Assembly (NCBI RefSeq): GCF_039962255.1 | Contig: NZ_JAMPKY010000008.1 | Span: 186,001 to 250,000, forward strand | DNA from: Leptolyngbya subtilissima AS-A7 | GTDB taxonomy: Bacteria; Cyanobacteriota; Cyanobacteriia; Phormidesmidales; Phormidesmidaceae | Direction: 5' to 3' | Length of the DNA: 64,000 nt | In this document: positions 44,581 through 53,226 of the stretch, one piece after another | Layout: each line of letters starts with the position of its first letter | Numbering within the stretch: the stretch's first letter is position 1 | Notes under the pieces: model-generated | Databases searched by the model: none | Seen by the model: only the letters and a program-made list of their open reading frames with translations | Told to the model about the DNA's origin: nothing | Program-made: the position numbers and the translations under genes

Positions 44581-45033
44581 TTAAAAGGCATAGTTAACTG
44601 TAGCCGTGATCTCAGTGTCAGTATCGCTAGGCTTAAACAGGACGCTGCCGTTGATATCGATAACTACGCTGCGGGTGATGCCCCAGTCGAGCCCAGCGGT
44701 AATCATCGGGTCAATGGCGGAGCGACCGTCGGCATTGTAGGCAACTCCGGCCCCGGCGTAGGGGTAAAGAGCCTGATCGAGGGCGTAGTCGACAGAGATA
44801 GGCAGCCGCAGTTCGGTGCTGTTGTCAAAGACGAGGGAGGGACGCACTGAGAGCGTGGTGCGATCGCCCAATTCAGTAATTCTAGCCTTAGAGTCAATCA
44901 CAAATGAGGCGCTGTCGTTAAACCCAGCGCGCACACCAGCACCCACATAGTAGTCGGGGACTTGCTGGGCCTGGGCTTGGGATGCCACAGCACCCACCAC
45001 CGCCACAGACAATAGGGCTACATTCAGTTTCAT
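44581..45033 (-). CDS. Small outer-membrane beta-barrel candidate
   Basis: A 150-aa exported protein. A signal peptide (MKLNVALLSVAVVGAVASQA, cleavage after AQA) is followed by alternating amphipathic strands (YYVGAGVRAGF, RTTLSVRPSLVFD, TELRLPISVDYAL, YPYAGAGVAYN, PMITAGLDWGI, VVIDINGSVLF, ITATVNYAF). The C-terminal Phe is the usual beta-signal. About eight strands would fit an OmpA/OmpX-sized barrel. AGGAGG upstream places the start at 45033 rather than two in-frame codons earlier. The function is unknown. Confidence 0.75.
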   Translation of the reverse strand: MKLNVALLSVAVVGAVASQAQAQQVPDYYVGAGVRAGFNDSASFVIDSKARITELGDRTTLSVRPSLVFDNSTELRLPISVDYALDQALYPYAGAGVAYNADGRSAIDPMITAGLDWGITRSVVIDINGSVLFKPSDTDTEITATVNYAF

Positions 45034-45583
45034 CATCACTCCTCCTCACTAACAGGTTGAGTCAAGCTTGCTTGCTTGATCAGTTCGATTTTCAGCCGCT
45101 TTGGGGCAAAATCCTGCCAAAATTTGGATTAGAGCGGGACGCCTAGGTAAAGGTTTTGTGAGGTTTCGCTGACGGCGGAGGCTAAAGCAAGCGATGTCAA
45201 AGACAGGTCTGGATGGCGATCGCCGTCGGCAACCGATGACAATAGATGCGATCGACTAGACACAGGGCAGTAGCACTGATAGGCCAGCGGTGAATATTCA
45301 CCAAAAGTAGCGGGCTAGGGCGATCGCCCACAACAAAATTTGGGTTCACAGGGACCAGGCCAGCCTCGTAGCGATGAGTCCTAGGACGTGTAAAAGCACT
45401 TTCATAATTCCTTGGACCGCAGCTTAAACATTGGCCAATCTGGCTTTAATGTATTGAGAATAGCCACAAAAATTGGCCCATTTCTTGCATAGAAAGCCGC
45501 TAAGTTTAAGCCGGCATGACAATCCGTTTTGCCAATCTCTTGGCACACTAGAATAGTGATTCCCTTACTATCGTGCCAACCGC
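45034..45583. other. Intergenic region between divergent genes
   Basis: A spacer of about 550 bp with two HIP1 sites and the ribosome site of the leftward gene. No RNA gene, long repeat or convincing promoter was identified. Confidence 0.45.
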
Positions 45584-48226
45584 GTGCTAGACCTCGCCAA
45601 ATTATTTCCCTTTCCCCTCGATGATTTTCAATACCAGGCGGCGGCGGCGCTCGATGCCGATAAGTCTGTGGTGGTGTGCGCCCCCACTGGCTCTGGCAAA
45701 ACCCTCATCGGCGAATATGCCATTTACCGTGCTTTAGACCACGGCAAGCGAGTGTTTTACACCACTCCCCTTAAAGCACTCTCTAACCAAAAGCTGCGCG
45801 ATTTTCGCGATCAGTTTGGCTACGAAAAGGTTGGTTTGCTAACGGGCGATCTTTCCATCAATCGCGACGCCCCGATCGTGGTGATGACCACTGAAATCTT
45901 TCGCAACATGCTCTACGGCACTCGCATTGGCGAGACGGGTACCACGCTGCAACAGGTAGAAGCCGTGGTGCTCGACGAATGCCACTACATGAACGATCGC
46001 CAGCGCGGCACCGTTTGGGAAGAGTCAATCATCTACTGCCCACCCGAAATTCAGCTTTTGGCCCTCTCCGCCACAGTTGAGAACAGCGGCCAGCTCACCG
46101 ACTGGCTGCAAAAAGTTCACGGCCCTACCGAGCTAATCTATTCTGACTTTCGCCCAGTGCCGCTACAGTTTCACTACTGCACCGGCAAGCGACTCGTACC
46201 GCTGCTAGACGCGTCTCAAAAGGCCATGAACCCCCAGCTTAAAAAGCAGCGGGCTCCCCAGCGCCAGCCGGGCAAGCGGGGCAGCGGCCGGGTGAGCCTC
46301 CCCTTTGTGGTAGGTCAGCTGCAAGAGCGGGATATGCTGCCCGCCATCTACTTTATTTTTAGCCGCCGGGGCTGCGACAAAGCTGTGGATGAGGTCAGCT
46401 ATATGTCGCTGGTAACGGACGAGGAAGCGCAAGAACTCAAGCTCCGCATTGATACCTTTCTCGGCCACAACCCCGACGCCGGCCGGGCCGGTCAGGTGGG
46501 GCCGCTATACCGAGGCATTGCCGCCCACCACGCAGGCATTTTGCCCTTGTGGAAAGGGTTGGTCGAAGAATTGTTTCAGGCTGGGCTGATCAAGGTGGTA
46601 TTTGCCACTGAGACCCTGGCCGCAGGCATCAACATGCCCGCCCGCACTACGGTAATCGCCAGCCTCTCCAAGCGCACCGACAGCGGCCACCGCCTGCTCA
46701 CCTCCTCAGAATTTTTGCAGATGGCGGGGCGAGCCGGACGGCGCGGCATGGATCTCCAGGGTCATGTGGTCACTGTCGAAAGCCCCTTTGAAGGGTCGCG
46801 AGAGGCGGTGCACCTGGCTACCTCTGGGGCCGATCCATTGGTCAGCCAATTTACCCCTGGCTACGGCATGGTGCTCAACCTGCTGCAAACCCATTCGCTA
46901 GATGAAGCAAAGGACCTGATCGAGCGCAGCTTTGGCCAGTACCTCGCCACCCTGCATCTAGTGCCCCAGCAGCAGGAGATCGATCGGCTGGAGGGGGCGA
47001 TCGCCCATCAGCAGGCCCAGCTCGCTGCCTTCGACGAGGGGTTGCTAGCTGAGTACGCCAAACTCAAAGAGCGCCTGAAGGAAGAACGGCGACTACTGAA
47101 AACCTTACAGCAGCAGGCGGCCCAGGTGCTGGCCGACGACGTAGCCAAGATGGTGCCCTTTGCGATCGCCGGTACGTTGCTTTCCCTCAAGGGCAAGCAC
47201 ATTCCCGTCAGTGAGCCGGTACCCGCCGTGCTGGTCACCAAGGTGCAGGGCTCAGGCCAGTTCCCTTATCTGGTATGCCTGACCAAAACCAATCAGTGGT
47301 GCATGGTCACCGCCGCCGATGTGGTCGGCCTGCACGCCGATATTCCCCGCTTGCAGTCGGTCGATACGCTGGCCCCACCGACGGATCTCGCCCCCAGTCC
47401 GGGCCAGCGCCGCCGGGGCGATGACTACACCGCTGCGATCGCCGCTACCATGGCCACGCCTCCCACCCTCGAAATGCTGGCCCCCGAAGTGCAAGACCAG
47501 CTCGATCGCATGCGCGAGGTCGAGCATACCTTAGCCATGCACCCCGCCAGCCAGTGGGAAAACGCCAAGGGGCTGCTCAAGCGCCAAAAGCGGCTGCGCG
47601 ATCTAGAGGACGAATGGCGCGATCGCCAGCAAAAACTCTCCCAGTACACCGGCCGCTACTGGCAAGAATTTCTCCACATCATGGAGGTGCTGAAGCACTT
47701 TGGCGGCCTTGAGGACAACCGCCCCACCAAGCTGGGCGAAATGGCCGCCGCCATTCGCGGCGACAATGAGCTGTGGCTAGCCCTGGCCCTAGAGTCGGGC
47801 GAGTTTGACCATCTCGATGCCGCCCAGCTAGCTGCCGCCTTCGCGGCTTTAGTCACCGAAAATTCGCGCCCCGACAGCTGGTGTCGCTATAAACTCTCCG
47901 GCACCGTTGAAGAAGCGCTGGGTGGCTTGCACAGCCTGCGCCGCCAGCTCTACCAGCAGCAGCACCGCCGCCACATCACCGCCCCCCTCTGGCTGGAGTA
48001 TGACCTGGTAGGCTTAGTCGAGCAGTGGGCCCTGCAAGTCGATTGGGTCACCCTATGCAGCAACACCAGCCTCGATGAAGGCGACATCGTTCGCATTCTG
48101 CGTCGCACCCTCGATGTGCTATCTCAAATTCCCCACGTGCCCTACATCAGCGACAGATTGCGCACCGCCGCCCGCGACGCCAAGGACCTCATGAACCGCT
48201 TCCCAGTTAACGAGGAAATCGGCTGA
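45584..48226 (+). CDS. Ski2-like DEAD/DEAH-box RNA helicase
   Basis: An 880-aa superfamily 2 helicase of the Ski2/Mtr4 type common in cyanobacteria and chloroplasts. The order of motifs is clear: Q-like FPLDDFQYQAAAALD, motif I CAPTGSGKT near residue 34, Ia TTPLKALSNQK, Ib LLTGDLSIN, II VVLDECHYMND (DExH), III LLALSATVENS, then IV-V (VVFATETLAAGINMPAR) and VI QMAGRAGRRGMD. The C-terminal third has helical arches and a DSHCT-like end (VEQWALQVDWVTLC and EGDIVRILRRTLDVLSQIPH). A role in RNA processing or decay is inferred. It starts at GTG. Confidence 0.92.
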   Translation: MLDLAKLFPFPLDDFQYQAAAALDADKSVVVCAPTGSGKTLIGEYAIYRALDHGKRVFYTTPLKALSNQKLRDFRDQFGYEKVGLLTGDLSINRDAPIVVMTTEIFRNMLYGTRIGETGTTLQQVEAVVLDECHYMNDRQRGTVWEESIIYCPPEIQLLALSATVENSGQLTDWLQKVHGPTELIYSDFRPVPLQFHYCTGKRLVPLLDASQKAMNPQLKKQRAPQRQPGKRGSGRVSLPFVVGQLQERDMLPAIYFIFSRRGCDKAVDEVSYMSLVTDEEAQELKLRIDTFLGHNPDAGRAGQVGPLYRGIAAHHAGILPLWKGLVEELFQAGLIKVVFATETLAAGINMPARTTVIASLSKRTDSGHRLLTSSEFLQMAGRAGRRGMDLQGHVVTVESPFEGSREAVHLATSGADPLVSQFTPGYGMVLNLLQTHSLDEAKDLIERSFGQYLATLHLVPQQQEIDRLEGAIAHQQAQLAAFDEGLLAEYAKLKERLKEERRLLKTLQQQAAQVLADDVAKMVPFAIAGTLLSLKGKHIPVSEPVPAVLVTKVQGSGQFPYLVCLTKTNQWCMVTAADVVGLHADIPRLQSVDTLAPPTDLAPSPGQRRRGDDYTAAIAATMATPPTLEMLAPEVQDQLDRMREVEHTLAMHPASQWENAKGLLKRQKRLRDLEDEWRDRQQKLSQYTGRYWQEFLHIMEVLKHFGGLEDNRPTKLGEMAAAIRGDNELWLALALESGEFDHLDAAQLAAAFAALVTENSRPDSWCRYKLSGTVEEALGGLHSLRRQLYQQQHRRHITAPLWLEYDLVGLVEQWALQVDWVTLCSNTSLDEGDIVRILRRTLDVLSQIPHVPYISDRLRTAARDAKDLMNRFPVNEEIG

Positions 48227-48473
48227 GCCACGGCGATCGCATCGGTCAACCTTAAGGTCAGCGGCGAAGGTGGGCAAGCTATAGGAGTGCGTTTCCGTTC
48301 TAGGTATAGCCATCGCCACTTGGTGATGACCAGTGAAGACAACACGCAGTAAGTAGCGTGGCGAGCCAGATAACGTTCCGTTTTTTGGCTTTGTTAGCTT
48401 CTCTAGTCCTCAGCTATTTGGCCAGCGCTATAGATACTCCCTGGCCGCTGGCCCCGTTTGGCTCCGTAGACCC

Positions 48474-49766
48474 ATGCTCGACCACCGTCCCAAGCCCGTC
48501 GCTGAGCCTCCTGTTGCTGTGGGGGCACGACCCAAAATTTCAATTTTAGTCAGTGATTTGTCGAGTCGGGGCGCTGGACGCTGGGGCAGCGCCGTGCGAC
48601 CCTTTTTGCTGGGGCAAGCCCTGCAAGGCATGGGCTATGCAGCAGAAATCGTGGGGTTTTTGACAGAAGGCGATCGCCAAACTGCGCCTTTAGAACCTTC
48701 CGCCACCGCCATCCCCCTGCATACCATTGCCATCCCCTCGCCCTACCCAGGGCCCAAGGCGGTGGGCGAATTATTTCAGCAGCTCAGCGGCGATATTATC
48801 TACGCCTACAAGCTCAAAGCCAGCAGCTTTGGCTTAGCTTTGGCCCATCGTATGCGCCACCGCCGCGCCGTTATTCTCGACATTGACGATTGGGAACTCA
48901 GCTGGCATGGGGGAGACAGCTACCGCTACCGTCCTTCTGCCCGACAGCTAGGGCGGGACCTGTTGAAGACGGGCGGCGCTCTGCGAAATCCCGACCATCC
49001 CCTCTATTTACGGTGGATGGAACGCTGGGTTGCTCAGGCTGACTTGGTGACTACTCATAACGGGTTCTTGCAACGGCGCTTTGGCGGCACGATCATCCCC
49101 AACGGCAAAGATACCGAGCTATTTGACCCCGATCGCTACTCCCCCGCCGCCAGCCGCGCTACCTACAATCTGGCCGGCTACCGAGTGCTCATGTTTCCTG
49201 GTGCGCCCCGCCCCTACAAAGGCGTGGAGGATCTGCTGACGGCCATGGATCGGCTGAATGAGCCCGACCTAAAGCTGGTCATTGTGGGCGGCAGCCCCTA
49301 CGACGACTACGATCGCACCCTCTGCAATCGCTGGCCCCAGCACATTATTCACCTGGGCAAGCAGCCTTACGAGGAGATGCCCAGGGTGATCGCTGCTGCC
49401 CACGTCATCGTCGTGCCCCAGCGCCAGACCCCCGCCGCCCAGGCCCAGTTTCCGCTGAAGCTGACCGATGGTATGGCGATGGCAAAACCGATTCTGGCGA
49501 CGCGAGTGGGCGACATTCCCGAAATTCTTGGCGGCTGTGGGTATATGGCCGATGCCGATGCCCCAGCGCAGCTTGCAGCGCAGATTACCGCCATTTTTGC
49601 CAACTACGACCATGCCCTTGAGTTGGGGAAACGAGCGCGCGATCGCTGCCTCACCCACTACAGCATGGCCGCCATGGGCGTAGGTCTGCACCAAGCTATT
49701 CAGCAAAACATTCTCGCAAAGGTGCATCGGCAGAGCAATATTTTGGGACATGCTAACCCACCCTGA
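48474..49766 (+). CDS. Glycosyltransferase family 4
   Basis: A 430-aa GT-B protein, first gene of the glycan cluster. The N-terminal domain starts ISILVSDLSSRGAGRWGSAV and includes YAYKLKASSFGLALAHRM and VILDIDDWELSW. The C-terminal domain has VLMFPGAPRPYKGVEDLL, LVIVGGSPYDDYDRTLC and FPLKLTDGMAMAKPILATRV, which is the donor region. The last residues (after VHRQSNILG) are encoded inside a short tandem repeat that continues into the spacer. An ABC exporter gene follows. It is probably involved in building a sugar chain for export. Confidence 0.88.
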   Translation: MLDHRPKPVAEPPVAVGARPKISILVSDLSSRGAGRWGSAVRPFLLGQALQGMGYAAEIVGFLTEGDRQTAPLEPSATAIPLHTIAIPSPYPGPKAVGELFQQLSGDIIYAYKLKASSFGLALAHRMRHRRAVILDIDDWELSWHGGDSYRYRPSARQLGRDLLKTGGALRNPDHPLYLRWMERWVAQADLVTTHNGFLQRRFGGTIIPNGKDTELFDPDRYSPAASRATYNLAGYRVLMFPGAPRPYKGVEDLLTAMDRLNEPDLKLVIVGGSPYDDYDRTLCNRWPQHIIHLGKQPYEEMPRVIAAAHVIVVPQRQTPAAQAQFPLKLTDGMAMAKPILATRVGDIPEILGGCGYMADADAPAQLAAQITAIFANYDHALELGKRARDRCLTHYSMAAMGVGLHQAIQQNILAKVHRQSNILGHANPP

Positions 49767-49848
49767 CCGCCGAAATTCTCAGAATTGGTGCATTGGCGGA
49801 GCAATGTCCTGGGAGCATCCCTACTTTCCCTGACCGCCGAATGCACCC
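49721..49848 (+). repeat. Tandem repeat with palindromic GGTGCATT ends
   Basis: Unit 1 (49721-49773) and unit 2 (49787-49840) are imperfect copies: both begin GGTGCAT, share GAGCAAT near the middle, and end CCCTGACCGCCGA. Unit 2 runs on to AATGCACC (to 49848), so GGTGCATTGGCGG and CCGCCGAATGCACC form a near-perfect inverted pair. Unit 1 spans the 3' end of the upstream gene. Confidence 0.7.
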
Positions 49849-49882
49849 TACCACCCCTTACCCATTCACTCCCCAACGCTCC

Positions 49883-51988
49883 ATGACCGCCCAAAAGCTG
49901 CTCTTCAACCACGCAAAACGCTACCCCTGGCGAATTCTGGCTGCCATCGGGCTGGGTTTTTCGGGAGCGGTATTTAACGGGGTGGGCACCACGCTGATTG
50001 TGCCAGCGGTGTTTGAGCTGTTGGGCACCGGGGCCGGCAGTGCTGGGGCGATCGCTCTACCTCCCCTGCTAGAAAAGCTGCTGGAACCCGTTTTGGGCAT
50101 CCCTGGGCCGGGGCGAGCGGTGCTCATGCTGAGTTTTATTGTGTTGACCATTCTGCTCAAAAACCTGGCCAACTACCTCAGCAGCGTCACCAGCGAGGGG
50201 CTCAGCCGCCGCCTCACCTGCGATCTGCGCCGAGATGGGCTCGACCTGCTGCTTAAGGTCGATATCGACTACCACAACACCATGCGCACTGGGGATATTA
50301 TCCAGCGGCTGAACGATCAAATTGGCCGGGCGGTAGCCTCCATCAACGCGGTGATTAACCTGCTGCGGGCGTCGCTGAATATTTTGTTTTTTACGGTGGT
50401 GCTGCTGTCGATTTCGGGGTCGCTAACGCTGGCCGCGGTGGTGCTGATGGTCGGGGTGCTGCTGCTCAACCGCTACGTGATCGCCCGCGCCCGTGAGCAC
50501 GGCAAGGCCCTGGCGGAGGCTTCTAAAGACTATTCGGTGCGCACCCTAGAAATGCTCAACGGCATGCGCCTGGTGAAGGCCACCGCTAACGAAGCAGCAG
50601 AATTCGCTCAGGTAGAAGCGCTCATCGAGCAGCGCGAGCAGGCCGCCCTGCGATCGCAGATGAACACCGCCATCATCGGTCCGCTGAACGAAATTCTCAG
50701 CATTTTGGCTCTGGTAGCAATTATTTTGATCAGCCAGTTTTGGCTGGGCAGCGGCTCGGCGGCCTCGGCTACCCTGCTGCTGACCTTTTTGTTTGTGCTG
50801 TCGCGGGTGATTCAGTTTGTGGGACAGCTCAACTCGGCCCGCAGCCAGCTAGCCAACAGTTCCGCCAGCGTTGACCTGGTCTACGACTTTTTGCGCCGCG
50901 ACAACAAAGCGTTTATGCCCCAGGGCGATCGCCACCTCACGGCCCTCAGCCAGGGCATCACCTTCGAAGGCATCGCCTTTAAATATCCCACTGCCAAGGA
51001 TTGGTCGCTCCACGACATCACTCTCTCGCTGCCCAAGGGCACCACCCTGGCCCTGGTGGGGGCCTCCGGCGCGGGCAAGTCCACCCTGGCCGATCTGCTG
51101 CCCCGCTTCTATGACCCGATAGCGGGCCGCATCGCCATCGATGGGATAGATTTGCGCGAGTTTGACTTAGGCAGTCTGCGTCGGGCCATGGGCATTGTTA
51201 GCCAAGACACGTTTTTGTTTAATGCCACCGTGCGCGACAACATCGCCTACGCCCAGTCGGCGGCCACCGACGCTGAGGTGGTGCAGGCCGCCCAGCAGGC
51301 CAACGCCTACGAATTTATCAGCCAGCTCCCCCAGGGCTTTGACACCGTGGTGGGCGATCGCGGCGTAATGCTCTCGGGTGGCCAGCGTCAGCGCATCGCC
51401 ATTGCCCGCGCCCTACTACAAAACCCGCCAATTTTGATCCTTGATGAAGCCACCAGCGCCTTAGATACGGTGTCAGAGCAGTTGGTGCAAGAAGCCTTGG
51501 AAGATTTGAGCCGCGATCGCACCACCCTAGTCATTGCCCACCGCCTCTCCACCATTCGCAAAGCCCACCAGATTGCTGTGCTCGACCAGGGCCGCGTCGT
51601 CGAGCTGGGCACCCATGAAGAACTGCTGCAAAAACATGGACGCTACACCTACCTTTACACCGTGCAGTTCGCCCAAGAAACCGGCTCCTGCCCCATCTCT
51701 CCAGCCATTACCAACGCCGCCTCCTACGACCTGCGCACCGGGCTGAATATTGTGCTCGGCTCCCTCCAGCTTTTGGCCGACGGCCTGGTCGAAGACGGCC
51801 CTGAAACCGAAGAACTCGTCCAAGAGGCTTACCACGCTGCCCTCAACCTCCTCCCCACTCTCGAAGCTATCGAAAAACAGACTGCCTCCGCCAGCGACCC
51901 AATCCCTTCCTCTGCCCCACCACCAGAAACTCTCGCCCACCACCCGTCCCTAACCTCCATTCCATCTCCCGTTTCAATTCAAAACTAA
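49883..51988 (+). CDS. ABC exporter (fused TMD-NBD) with kinase-like C-terminal tail
   Basis: A 701-aa half-transporter resembling HepA/MsbA-type lipid or polysaccharide exporters. Six TM segments lie in the first 320 residues. The NBD (about 350-595) has Walker A GASGAGKST, signature LSGGQRQRIAIARAL, Walker B ILILDEATSALD and the H-loop LVIAHRLSTI. About 100 residues follow the NBD: ASYDLRTGLNIVLGSLQLL and then EELVQEAYHAALNLLPTLEA resemble the dimerisation hairpin of cyanobacterial histidine kinases, with Tyr where His would be phosphorylated. A Pro/Ser-rich end follows. The start at 49883 is chosen by family; the leader is C/T-rich. It probably exports the glycan made by the flanking enzymes. 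Confidence 0.88.
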   Translation: MTAQKLLFNHAKRYPWRILAAIGLGFSGAVFNGVGTTLIVPAVFELLGTGAGSAGAIALPPLLEKLLEPVLGIPGPGRAVLMLSFIVLTILLKNLANYLSSVTSEGLSRRLTCDLRRDGLDLLLKVDIDYHNTMRTGDIIQRLNDQIGRAVASINAVINLLRASLNILFFTVVLLSISGSLTLAAVVLMVGVLLLNRYVIARAREHGKALAEASKDYSVRTLEMLNGMRLVKATANEAAEFAQVEALIEQREQAALRSQMNTAIIGPLNEILSILALVAIILISQFWLGSGSAASATLLLTFLFVLSRVIQFVGQLNSARSQLANSSASVDLVYDFLRRDNKAFMPQGDRHLTALSQGITFEGIAFKYPTAKDWSLHDITLSLPKGTTLALVGASGAGKSTLADLLPRFYDPIAGRIAIDGIDLREFDLGSLRRAMGIVSQDTFLFNATVRDNIAYAQSAATDAEVVQAAQQANAYEFISQLPQGFDTVVGDRGVMLSGGQRQRIAIARALLQNPPILILDEATSALDTVSEQLVQEALEDLSRDRTTLVIAHRLSTIRKAHQIAVLDQGRVVELGTHEELLQKHGRYTYLYTVQFAQETGSCPISPAITNAASYDLRTGLNIVLGSLQLLADGLVEDGPETEELVQEAYHAALNLLPTLEAIEKQTASASDPIPSSAPPPETLAHHPSLTSIPSPVSIQN

Positions 51989-52005
51989 AAATTCAAAATT
52001 CAAAA
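51976..52005 (+). repeat. Heptamer-type AATTCAA repeat
   Basis: AATTCAAAA occurs at 51976, 51990 and 51997, the last two with a 7-bp period. This resembles the short tandem heptamer repeats of filamentous cyanobacteria. It encodes the last codons and stop of the ABC gene. Confidence 0.6.
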
Positions 52006-52023
52006 CTTGCCCCCTCCCCACCC

Positions 52024-53226
52024 ATGACCCGCCCCTACCTCTTCTTCATTCGCGACACTCTACCCCAACCAGCAGCCCACCTGATTCAAACGGTGCAGTG
52101 CGCCAACGCTGCTGCCAACTTGGGCTACCCCACCCAGCTCGCCTTTGTCGATCGCGGCGCGACGGCTTGGCAACCCTGGCGCTGGGTCAATCCACAGCCT
52201 CAACCAGTGGATGACGCCTTCGCCCAATTTTTCAACATTCAACACCGGCTAGAACTGCTCCCCCTAGCCATGCCCTGGCCCATCGACCGGGTCAAGCACA
52301 AGCTCACCAACGCCAGCACTGTAGCCTGCAAATACTACTGGCCGCGGCACCTAGCCATCCGCACCGCCCTAGTCCACACCCGGGACTGGAATTTTGCCAA
52401 AGCCGCCCTTAAGCAGGGGGTGCCGGTGGTGTTTGAGTGCCACCACCACACCGAAAAACCCTTCGAGCTTGAAATGGCGACCCATCCTCTTTTGCAGGCG
52501 GTCGTCACCGTCATCGACACGGTGAGAGAGAGCATTGTGCGCAGCGGGGTGCCCGAGAAAAAGGTAATTACAGTGCCCAACGGGTTTAACACGCAGTTTT
52601 TGACGCGGCATCCAGCAGCAGCGCAGGAGTGGCGCGATCGCCTCCTCACTCCACCCTTCACCCAGCTCGTCGTCTACGCCGGGGCTTTGCACGAGTTCAA
52701 GGGCGTCGATTTATTGCTAGAAATCGCACCCCAATTTCCTCAGGTGAAATTTGCCTTGGCCGGTGGACCCGTTGACCAGCAGCAGCACTACCGCGATCGC
52801 ATTGCGAACCTAGGCTTAGAAAATGTGGATGTGCTTGGATTTTTAGCACAGCAAGACTTAGCCAACCTGCTGCAAGCCGCCGATGCCCTGGCTCATCCCC
52901 ACCTATTAGGTAAGGCTGCCACTTTTACCTCCCCCCTCAAACTATTTGATTACCTCGCCTCAGGCACTCCGGTCGTGGCCACCCGCATTCCGTCGCTCGA
53001 AAACTGGCCCCTGGCGGCACAGATTGCCGACTGGTGCGCTCCCAACCAACCCCCGGCTTTTGCCAAGAGCCTGAGGCAGGTGCTCGCCCAGCATCCCCGC
53101 CCAGCTGAGGGTTTTGCCCCCAACGTAGACGCCCTTCGACCCTACTCTTGGGAAGCTCGCACTGAGAAAATTTTGTCCCACGTAGAAGCCCGATACCACC
53201 CTCAACTGCCGGGAGGAAACCCATGA
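52024..53226 (+). CDS. Glycosyltransferase family 4
   Basis: A 400-aa GT-B enzyme in the glycan cluster. It starts MTRPYLFFIRDTLPQPAAHL and has VVFECHHHTEKPFELEMATH in the acceptor domain, VITVPNGFNTQFL at the domain junction, LVVYAGALHEFKGVDLLLEI and VKFALAGGPVDQQQHYRD, and the donor site FTSPLKLFDYLASGTPVVAT. Its stop overlaps the start of the GT10 gene (ATGA), so the two are translationally coupled. The leader is C/T-rich without a Shine-Dalgarno. Substrates are unknown. Confidence 0.9.
   Translation: MTRPYLFFIRDTLPQPAAHLIQTVQCANAAANLGYPTQLAFVDRGATAWQPWRWVNPQPQPVDDAFAQFFNIQHRLELLPLAMPWPIDRVKHKLTNASTVACKYYWPRHLAIRTALVHTRDWNFAKAALKQGVPVVFECHHHTEKPFELEMATHPLLQAVVTVIDTVRESIVRSGVPEKKVITVPNGFNTQFLTRHPAAAQEWRDRLLTPPFTQLVVYAGALHEFKGVDLLLEIAPQFPQVKFALAGGPVDQQQHYRDRIANLGLENVDVLGFLAQQDLANLLQAADALAHPHLLGKAATFTSPLKLFDYLASGTPVVATRIPSLENWPLAAQIADWCAPNQPPAFAKSLRQVLAQHPRPAEGFAPNVDALRPYSWEARTEKILSHVEARYHPQLPGGNP

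Noticed and set aside
48358-48549. 63-codon frame before the GT4 gene with a hydrophobic start
   Set aside because: It overlaps the GT4 start in another frame and has no ribosome site or known family.
49269-49751. 160-codon frame opposite the GT4 gene
   Set aside because: An antisense shadow of a clear glycosyltransferase; no ribosome site.
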